Assembly: GCA_003170035.1 (NCBI GenBank)
Contig: PMZX01000366.1
Location: forward strand, 7,813-13,386
Direction of reading: 5' to 3'
Length of the DNA: 5,574 nt
Source: Myxococcales bacterium
GTDB taxonomy: Bacteria > Myxococcota_A > Polyangia > Fen-1088
Position numbers and translations under genes: made by a program. How positions within the stretch are numbered: position 1 is the first letter of the stretch; every line of letters starts with the position of its first letter. The notes under the pieces are model-generated. The model saw nothing but the letters and a program-made list of their open reading frames with translations, was not told where the DNA came from and made no database searches. Below are positions 1-4,804 of this stretch, one piece after another.

Positions 1-570
1 AGCGCCAACTTCGGAAACATGTTCAGCATGGCGGGTGTATCCCTCATTCTGCCATTTCTCCCACTGCTCCCCAAGCAGGTGCTGCTGACTAATCTCATGA
101 CAGATTTCCCGGAGATGACCATTGCGACCGACAGTGTGGACGACGAAATGGTCAATTATCCGCGACGGTGGGACATTAAGGCGATCCGCAAGTTCATGGT
201 GACCTTCGGTATTTTGAGCTCGGTGTTTGATTATCTGACGTTTGGGCTCCTTCTGCTCATCCTTCATGCTACTAAGGTTCAGTTTAGAACCGCCTGGTTT
301 GTGGAGTCGGTTGTCTCCGCGTCGCTGATAGTGCTTGTCATTCGGAGCCGGAAACCGTTTTTCAGGAGTCGACCGGGGAACTCCTTGTTGCTCGCGACGC
401 TGTCAATTGTTGTCATCGCGGCGGTCGTACCGTTTACGCCGTTGGCAACACTTCTTGGGTTTGGCCCCATGCCCGTTGCATTCCTGCTCTACGTCGGGCT
501 CATTATCGTGCTCTACGTAGTCGCAGCGGAGCTGGTGAAGAGGGTGTTCTACAAGAAGGTGAAACTGTGA
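1..570 (+). CDS. mgtA: Magnesium-translocating P-type ATPase, C-terminal fragment (5' end outside window)
   Basis: The reading frame is open from base 1 (first residues SANFGNMFSMAG) to TGA at 568-570, giving 189 residues; the start and the catalytic phosphorylation domain lie outside the window. The family is an inner-membrane ATPase that drives Mg2+ uptake. What is seen is the membrane half: a hydrophobic stretch at about residues 12-28, the conserved TM6-type motif TNLMTDFPEM at about 30-39, the following ATDSVDDE loop, an FDYLTF helix at about 64-88, and three further hydrophobic helices at about 98-115, 128-148 and 158-178, ending in a basic tail (KKVKL). The order and spacing match the C-terminus of enterobacterial MgtA, which I recall as having a related NLMYD...PFDNVDDE loop and an FDILTF helix. 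The TM6 motif has FPEM where enterobacterial MgtA has a different sequence, so this is a distinct subtype. The gene ends 17 bp from the convergent stop of the next gene. The family call is firm; MgtA versus MgtB naming is not resolvable. Confidence 0.93.
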   Translation, partial: SANFGNMFSMAGVSLILPFLPLLPKQVLLTNLMTDFPEMTIATDSVDDEMVNYPRRWDIKAIRKFMVTFGILSSVFDYLTFGLLLLILHATKVQFRTAWFVESVVSASLIVLVIRSRKPFFRSRPGNSLLLATLSIVVIAAVVPFTPLATLLGFGPMPVAFLLYVGLIIVLYVVAAELVKRVFYKKVKL

Positions 571-587
571 ACGCGGTCATAGACCGG

Positions 588-1685
588 CTAGGACAGCGTC
601 CTCTCCGTGCTGATGTCCTCGATGAGGTTACGCACGATCGCTTCGGCCGATATGGACGAAGGGCCGATTTCTGGCACAGGTGTATGGACGACCGCGGATT
701 CTCCAGTCTGGCTGCGGTCCAGGCGACGTGCGCCGGAACGGTCCAGGCCGAGGCTGAGCGGGACCAGTGGGGGCCGGCAAGCGCGGGCAAATAGGTTCGC
801 GGCCTCGGGCGTTGCGAACATCGCGATGCCGAGGTCACTGTTGCTCGCCCTGGTCGTTTTGGCGATCCCGCCAATCTCCTTGGCCAACTCCATGGCCTGC
901 ACGAAGGGCTCGGATTGCGGGAGCGCCGACACGGCGGCCGCGAGTAGCGTAGTGCAATGTCCGTAGCGCCCTGCCGAGGCAATCGCAGCCGTGACGTTGC
1001 CCTCGGATAGTTCGGCCGCAAAACGGACGGCCCGCGCAACCATCTCATCGACGATCTGCGCATACGCGATGGGGTCGCTTTCGGCGAATTGCTCCACCTT
1101 TGACGGCCAGCCAGCGGGAAACACGGGATGTCCCGTCTGAAAGACGACCAGATTCAGCCCCGCCGGCACTGTCAAGGCTTCTATGCGTGGGGCGGCGGCG
1201 CGCTGGCAGATGACCTCGATCAAACCGCCATGCAAGGCGGCGGCAAGTTCGCCTTCCACGCCGATGCCCTCGTGTGTCGCGCGATGGGCAGCCTCGGCGA
1301 CCACCCGGATCGCGTCCTTTCGCTGGCTGATGGCCTGTCCGGCTGTCTCGAAGACAGCGGCGGCAGTGGCCACTGCGATGGCGGGCGTGGTGCCGAAGGT
1401 GATCCCATCTTCGTCATGCCAGGCCGTGGCTGGGCTCAGCAAGACCGAGCCGTCAGGCAGCGCCGAGGCGGTTTCCCCCAGATGGGTCTTCGCGCGCTTG
1501 ACCACGGCGGCCACCAGCGGCGAGGGGGGCGCCACATCGGGGCAATACTGGGCGGTTGCGTGGCTCGAGAGCGCGGCCAGCACGGCCACGTTCTCTTCGG
1601 GCAAGCCAAACTCGCCCACCAGAAAAATGGCCTCTGGCGCGATGATGGTGGGCGTACCCACCAATGTGTCTCGTTGCCGTTTCAT
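588..1685 (-). CDS. GHMP-kinase-fold protein, phosphomevalonate/mevalonate-kinase-like, with eroded active-site motifs
   Basis: This is a 365-residue protein, a usual length for a GHMP small-molecule kinase. Three family landmarks can be aligned by position. Motif 1 (usually APGK-LxGEY) is APEAIFLVGEF at 16-26. The phosphate loop (usually GLGSSAA) is ITFGTTPAIAVATAAAVF at 95-112. A second segment, AHRATHEGIGVEGELAAALHGG at 133-154, corresponds to the AH..AxG..GSGxDVAAAxxGG stretch of phosphomevalonate kinases. Motif 3 (usually AKPSGAGGGD) is GGIAKTTRASNSDLGIAMF at 272-290. The fold call rests on these landmarks; the changes in each (no motif-1 Lys, no GSSAA, Glu at 146 in place of the expected Asp, no Gly-rich motif 3) make kinase activity doubtful. 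The C-terminal tail after about 323 has no recognised motif. The ATG at 1685 follows an in-frame stop but lacks a clear Shine-Dalgarno sequence; TTG/GTG at codons 8-9 are alternative starts. It lies 151 bp downstream of the Ser/Thr kinase gene and converges on mgtA. Confidence 0.75.
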   Translation of the reverse strand: MKRQRDTLVGTPTIIAPEAIFLVGEFGLPEENVAVLAALSSHATAQYCPDVAPPSPLVAAVVKRAKTHLGETASALPDGSVLLSPATAWHDEDGITFGTTPAIAVATAAAVFETAGQAISQRKDAIRVVAEAAHRATHEGIGVEGELAAALHGGLIEVICQRAAAPRIEALTVPAGLNLVVFQTGHPVFPAGWPSKVEQFAESDPIAYAQIVDEMVARAVRFAAELSEGNVTAAIASAGRYGHCTTLLAAAVSALPQSEPFVQAMELAKEIGGIAKTTRASNSDLGIAMFATPEAANLFARACRPPLVPLSLGLDRSGARRLDRSQTGESAVVHTPVPEIGPSSISAEAIVRNLIEDISTERTLS

Positions 1686-1787
1686 CCGAAATGCTGCCGT
1701 GAAAAGAGTTCAGGCCTTGCTATCGGCAGCTTGGGGACGTTTGCTGAATGACGCTCGCCGAACAAGGCACGACCGCGTCAAGCCTCT

Positions 1788-1805
1788 CGCTGCCGTGCGG
1801 CAGCG
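1788..1805. other. GC-rich hairpin in the kinase/GHMP-like intergenic gap
   Basis: A perfect 7-bp inverted repeat, CGCTGCC at 1788-1794 and GGCAGCG at 1799-1805, surrounds a GTGC loop. It starts 32 nt past the kinase stop on the minus strand. An 11-nt palindrome, CCCAT-G-ATGGG (1824-1834), sits immediately after that stop. Neither is followed by a T-tract on the minus strand, so an intrinsic terminator is not supported. An mRNA stability or attenuation structure within a kinase-to-GHMP transcript is possible. The rest of the 151-bp gap shows no small gene that I can support. Confidence 0.45.
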
Positions 1806-1836
1806 TCCAACTCGGCGCCACCGCCCATGATGGGAA

Positions 1837-3432
1837 TTAGAAATCGGCCTCGGACAGACGACCGGCACCTAGCGCGGCGGGTTTCGCCGATGCGGCAGCC
1901 CTTGGCGCCAATGACGGTGCCCGTGCCGTTTCATTCCTCGCCAAATCTGCGCGTGCAGCCTGCCGCCGCGGCAGAAAACTCTTCGGACGAGTCACAGCGC
2001 GCCGGTGGCTCTCAGGCTTGTTCTGCTCACGCGTTGCGAGCGTGCTTGCTGCAGGTGGGGATTGTGAATCCGCCAAAACGACCGGAACCGCTGTAGGGGC
2101 TACGGTTGACACCACAGCGGCACGAGCCGGCTGCGCGACAGGTTTGCTTGCTGGCGGCAAGGCATGCGTGATCCGTGCTGGCGCACCTGGGTCCAGCTTG
2201 GTGGCGCCTTGCATGACCATTGACACCGCAAAGAACCCGAGAACGACCGCGAACCCCGCGGCCACCAACGCGCCCCAACCACGATGGGCAAAGAGCGACC
2301 TGGCGCGGGGAAGAAGTGGCTTGCGAGACGAAGGCCTCCTATCCAGCACGACCGTTTCACGGCTTGCGGGTCGCAGGGGAGACCCGAAGAGAATTCGCGT
2401 CTCCTGATGCCGTCCAGACGGTCTTCTCTTGGCAATGGCTTGCACGGCGGGCCCGGGATGGGGCCCGGACGCCGGATCACGCAAGGCAATCGAGGGCACC
2501 CCAGCGAGCGGCGTGAGCAGACGCGGGGCCGGGGTGTCAGGCGCCAGCTCGTCTTCGAGAGCGCGCACCATCGAACCCAAGTCCAAAAAGCGCTGGTCAG
2601 GCTCCCTGGCCATGGCGGTTTCGATGATGCGCACCAGACCAGGCGGCAAATCAGGACGAAACAGCGTCACGGCCAAAGCGGGTCGGTTCAGGATATGGTC
2701 AAAGAGTGCAGGGCCTGGCTCACCCGGGAATGGCATCTGGCCGGTCAACGCTTCGTACAGCAACACACCGAAACCGTACACGTCAGCGCGACCATCGATA
2801 TGTGCTGCGCCCAGAATATGCTCGGGAGACATATAGGCCGGCGTGCCCACCGCCAATGCCGGGACCGACCCTGCCGAGGGGTCTATCACCCGTTCCATGA
2901 TGACCGAGACGCCGAAATCCAATACCTTGGTCGTCACGATCCGTCCGTCGGGCTCGATGCAAATGAAGATATTCTGCGGCTTGAGATCTCGGTGGATCAC
3001 GCCCTGTGCGTTCGCCGCGGCCACCCCGCGCATGGCTGGCAAGAGCAGCCTCACCGCATCGTTGACGCTGAGAACTCCCTCACGAGCGATGCGGCTTGCA
3101 AGCGATTCTCCCTCGAGCAGCTCCATCACGATGCAGGTCATTCCTTCATGTTCGAGGATGTCGAAGACGTTCACGACATTGGGATGATTCACCCGGCTCG
3201 CGGCCAAGGCCTCCCTTTGAAAGAGGTTCTGCGCCACGCGCGTGGTTGACAGGGACAGCAGGATCACCTTCAGGGCGACTCGCTTGCCGGTGCGTTCATT
3301 CGTACCGGCCCACACCGCAGCCATTCCACCCTGCCCAACCAAACGATCGACTCGGTACTGTCCGCCTACGATCTGGCCCGGCCGCAAGATCGTCTCGACC
3401 GCGTTCTTGGATTTCGCTTTCACTTTTGTCAT
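1837..3432 (-). CDS. Membrane-anchored eukaryote-like serine/threonine protein kinase (Pkn family)
   Basis: Numbered from the ATG at 3432, this is a 531-residue kinase. The catalytic domain spans about 26-297 and has every invariant element: glycine loop GQGGMAAV at 33-40, ATP-binding Lys55 (VALKV), helix-C Glu74, catalytic loop HRDLKPQN at 147-154 with Asp149, DFG at 172-174, activation-loop end GTPAYMSPE at 196-204, and DVYGFG with Asp217. It is therefore an RD kinase expected to be active on Ser/Thr. A basic, Pro-rich juxtamembrane linker (298-385) leads to one transmembrane helix at about 386-407, placing the kinase in the cytoplasm. The outer 124 residues are rich in Ala, Pro and Arg, with no PASTA or other sensor repeat. 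The start is set by a perfect AGGAGG seven nt upstream; a longer frame from 3489 would add 19 residues, overlap the upstream gene's stop and lack that signal. The gap to the upstream gene is 53 bp, so cotranscription is likely. Confidence 0.96.
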   Translation of the reverse strand: MTKVKAKSKNAVETILRPGQIVGGQYRVDRLVGQGGMAAVWAGTNERTGKRVALKVILLSLSTTRVAQNLFQREALAASRVNHPNVVNVFDILEHEGMTCIVMELLEGESLASRIAREGVLSVNDAVRLLLPAMRGVAAANAQGVIHRDLKPQNIFICIEPDGRIVTTKVLDFGVSVIMERVIDPSAGSVPALAVGTPAYMSPEHILGAAHIDGRADVYGFGVLLYEALTGQMPFPGEPGPALFDHILNRPALAVTLFRPDLPPGLVRIIETAMAREPDQRFLDLGSMVRALEDELAPDTPAPRLLTPLAGVPSIALRDPASGPHPGPAVQAIAKRRPSGRHQETRILFGSPLRPASRETVVLDRRPSSRKPLLPRARSLFAHRGWGALVAAGFAVVLGFFAVSMVMQGATKLDPGAPARITHALPPASKPVAQPARAAVVSTVAPTAVPVVLADSQSPPAASTLATREQNKPESHRRAVTRPKSFLPRRQAARADLARNETARAPSLAPRAAASAKPAALGAGRLSEADF

Positions 3433-3439
3433 TCCGCAA

Positions 3440-3445
3440 CCTCCT
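3440..3445 (-). promoter_or_regulatory. Ribosome binding site of the Ser/Thr kinase gene
   Basis: AGGAGG on the minus strand lies 7 nt before the ATG at 3432-3430. It decides for this start over the upstream in-frame ATG codons at 3489 and 3486, which would overlap the preceding gene. Confidence 0.85.
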
Positions 3446-3485
3446 GCCGAGCACTCTCCTGATCCTGCGAATAGCCCCATCGGCA

Positions 3486-3980
3486 TCACCTCGAATCTAG
3501 ATGGTCGTGGGCGCGGCTTTTGCGCCGCGACGCCTTAGTGGCTACCGCGACGCTTCTGTGCGACCGAGTCGACTTCTGCGTTCGGAAGTACCTGCGGGCT
3601 TTCGCCGCGATCTGGCGATCTGTCATCTTGTCGGTCGTCTCCACCGCGCTGATGTGCTTGCCGAGCTTCGCGTGATCGAGACGCTTCTTGAGCTCACCCT
3701 TGGCCTCGCCAGGCCCCAGGATCAGAATGGCGTCGGCATCGCGAATTGCCGCAATCACTTTCGCATAATACTGGTTGAGCTGGCCGGTAAACTTCCGCTC
3801 ATGGCTGTCATCTGCCTTAACCAGTTGCGATTCGTATGGAGTCGTCGAACGGACACCCGAAAACCGTCCCGGCTGTTTGTCAACGTTGGATTTGATCTCC
3901 ATCGTCTGTTCCCCTTTGGCTGAGACAATCGCGATTAGCGTTCTCCGGTGATCAATCCACAAACCTGCTGTCGTTTTCAT
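3486..3980 (-). CDS. Small 'translational machinery protein'-type hypothetical protein (eRF1/Pelota-like, basic tail)
   Basis: This is a 164-residue soluble protein with no signal peptide or membrane segment. It opens with a beta-strand-like segment, MKTTAGLWIDHRRTLIAIV. It then has an ADDSHERKF segment (56-64), a helix NQYYAKVIAAIRDADAILIL (69-88), the motif GPGEAKGELKKRL (89-101), and TDKMTDRQIAAKARRYF (116-132). The GPGEAKGELKKRL plus DKMTDRQIAAK pair recalls a widespread proteobacterial family often labelled 'translational machinery protein', thought to relate to archaeo-eukaryotic release factor/Pelota domains. That label is from memory, and function in this gene is unproven. The last 32 residues are Lys/Arg/Ser-rich (for example ASRRKSRAH), which fits RNA or ribosome contact. 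The start at 3980 is preceded by AGGAG; a longer frame from 4037 would add 19 residues without that signal. It lies 83 bp after the stress gene and 53 bp before the kinase. Confidence 0.8.
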   Translation of the reverse strand: MKTTAGLWIDHRRTLIAIVSAKGEQTMEIKSNVDKQPGRFSGVRSTTPYESQLVKADDSHERKFTGQLNQYYAKVIAAIRDADAILILGPGEAKGELKKRLDHAKLGKHISAVETTDKMTDRQIAAKARRYFRTQKSTRSHRSVAVATKASRRKSRAHDHLDSR

Positions 3981-3985
3981 TCGAT

Positions 3986-3990
3986 CTCCT
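3986..3990 (-). promoter_or_regulatory. Ribosome binding site of the translational-machinery-type gene
   Basis: AGGAG on the minus strand lies 5 nt before the ATG at 3980-3978 (the stretch reads AGGAGATCGAATG). It supports the 164-residue product rather than the longer frame starting at 4037. Confidence 0.8.
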
Positions 3991-4063
3991 GTTTCGCGTT
4001 TCCAAGCGTGCGCAGAGGCGTTCATGGGACAACTCACGAGACCCGGGCTTACGCCAGCTTCAC

Positions 4064-4576
4064 CTACTGGTGGTGCTCCAACTTCACCGGCTCGGTGCGC
4101 GTCAGTATGTCCTTGGCGCGGGCTGCATCATCCACGGAGCCGTGGGCCAACAGGACGAACTTTCCGGCCTTCAGTGCCGTCTCGTACTGCAATATGCTGT
4201 CCTTCGGGATGCCCAGGCTGTACAAGCCAGCTCCAATCGCGCTCAGGCCGCCCACCACGGCAGCGCCTTCCAATGCCCCGACGATCCAGCTGACCAGCGG
4301 CCCCGCCACGAGAAGCGGCCCCAGACCAGGGATCCAAAAGAATGCAGAACCGAAGAACAGTCCCCACACGCCACCCCAGAAGGCGCCAGTCTTGCCCCAC
4401 ACTTTCATGCGGTCGCCGACGTTGTAGTACCCGACCACATGCTCGTCGGTGTGGTAGTCGCGTCCAACAATCGACAGTTTCTTCAGATCGAAACCGGATT
4501 TCTGCAGGCCTTTGATAGCTGCCTCGGCAGCCGTGTGCGACGGATAGATTGCTACGACGGAGTTGTTGTTGCTCAT
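4064..4576 (-). CDS. DUF1269 / general-stress-type protein with glycine-rich membrane core
   Basis: This is a 170-residue protein in two parts. Residues 6-40 (VVAIYPSHTAAEAAIKGLQ...LSIVGRDY) form a small alpha/beta unit typical of general-stress 17M/YflT-like N-termini, where the 'helix samples an amino-acid pair then a valine strand' pattern is common. Residues 61-118 are a hydrophobic glycine-rich core (GKTGAFWGGVWGLFFGSAFF, then PGLGPLLVAGPLV and EGAAVVGGLSAIGAGL). This looks like two or three glycine-zipper membrane segments and is characteristic of DUF1269 stress proteins. The C-terminal part (YSLGIPKDSILQYETALKAG...FVLLAHG) resembles a ferredoxin-like strand-helix unit that recurs in these proteins. 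Its biochemical function is unknown. The frame can be read from GTG at 4591, but ATG at 4576 is preferred because AAGGAAG precedes it at proper distance. It is the first of the four minus-strand genes, so it probably carries the promoter for at least itself and perhaps those downstream. Confidence 0.82.
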   Translation of the reverse strand: MSNNNSVVAIYPSHTAAEAAIKGLQKSGFDLKKLSIVGRDYHTDEHVVGYYNVGDRMKVWGKTGAFWGGVWGLFFGSAFFWIPGLGPLLVAGPLVSWIVGALEGAAVVGGLSAIGAGLYSLGIPKDSILQYETALKAGKFVLLAHGSVDDAARAKDILTRTEPVKLEHHQ

Positions 4577-4579
4577 GTT

Positions 4580-4586
4580 CTTCCTT
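4580..4586 (-). promoter_or_regulatory. Ribosome binding site of the DUF1269-type gene
   Basis: AAGGAAG on the minus strand lies just upstream of the ATG at 4576-4574. Its AAGGA core is 5 nt from the start codon. It overlaps the alternative GTG frame's first codons, which argues that translation begins at the ATG. Confidence 0.7.
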
Positions 4587-4636
4587 TTCACTTAGATGCC
4601 GTCTGTCTCCCCGTTCTGCGCACTAACGCGCTTGGG

Positions 4637-4660
4637 CCCTACGGTAGGGAGCTGACCTAC
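4637..4660. repeat. CCTAC/GTAGG inverted half-sites in the divergent promoter region
   Basis: CCCTAC (4637-4642), one G, then GTAGGG (4644-4649) form a perfect 13-nt palindrome. A further CCTAC at 4656-4660 makes a second inverted pair with the GTAGG arm, 7 nt apart. A lone GTAGG occurs at 4769-4773, just upstream of the activator gene. The cluster lies between the two divergent genes and downstream of the sigma-54-like element as read toward the stress gene. It could be an operator or a 5'-UTR hairpin; the sequence does not decide. Confidence 0.45.
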
Positions 4661-4676
4661 ATCTCCATACCCGGTT

Positions 4677-4693
4677 AAGCAGCTTTCGGGCCG
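4677..4693 (-). promoter_or_regulatory. Possible sigma-54 (-24/-12) promoter facing the DUF1269-type gene
   Basis: Read on the minus strand, CGGCCCGAAAGCTGCTT contains the GG-N10-GC spacing essential for sigma-54, with GG at 4692-4691 and GC at 4680-4679. It agrees with the TGGCACG...TTGCW consensus at about nine of twelve positions. A transcript would begin about 12 nt past the GC, leaving a leader of roughly 90 nt to the ATG at 4576. The match is imperfect (C for T at the first position, C for A in the CAC, C for T before TGC), and GG-N10-GC arises by chance in GC-rich DNA. Its placement next to a sigma-54 activator gene raises the likelihood. I found no convincing -35/-10 pair in the rest of the intergenic stretch 4592-4804. 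Confidence 0.35.
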
Positions 4694-4792
4694 CCGTCAC
4701 ACGCGAGTAGATTCAGCTGGTTGCATCGCGGGTGGAACGAAAGTGCTGGCCGCTTCAATCTAAATGACGTAGGACCTCATCCACTTTGAAGG

Positions 4793-4797
4793 GGAGG
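4793..4797 (+). promoter_or_regulatory. Ribosome binding site of the sigma-54 activator gene
   Basis: GGAGG within a GGGGAGGAC run lies 7 nt before the ATG at 4805. An in-frame TGA at 4787-4789 rules out any longer product, so this start is well determined. Confidence 0.85.
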
Positions 4798-4804
4798 ACG
4801 GCGG

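Noticed and set aside
574..586. Inverted repeat CGGTC-ATA-GACCG between the mgtA and GHMP-like stops, considered as a bidirectional terminator
   Set aside because: The stem is only 5 bp with a 3-nt loop, and there is no T-tract on either strand, so it is too weak to call.
1776..1781. TTGACG on the minus strand as a -35 box for the GHMP-like gene
   Set aside because: At 16-18 nt spacing the following hexamers are GC-rich (for example GCGAGC) and do not resemble a -10 element.
1128..1830. Open frames of about 207 and 215 codons on the plus strand
   Set aside because: Both lie opposite the GHMP-like gene, have no family resemblance and lack a convincing ribosome binding site; the minus frame carries the recognisable motifs.
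2449..2468. Two GGGCCC palindromes nine or fewer bases apart
   Set aside because: They fall inside the Pro/Gly-rich linker codons of the kinase and are explained by GC-rich coding of that linker.
2284..3249. A 321-codon open frame on the plus strand, opposite the kinase gene
   Set aside because: It is antisense to a kinase with all catalytic motifs. Its predicted protein is rich in Arg, His and Gln without recognisable domains, as expected for a shadow frame in GC-rich DNA.
4735..4757. TGGAAC...TGCT on the plus strand as a sigma-54 promoter for the activator gene
   Set aside because: The GG to GC spacing is 9 rather than the required 10 bases.
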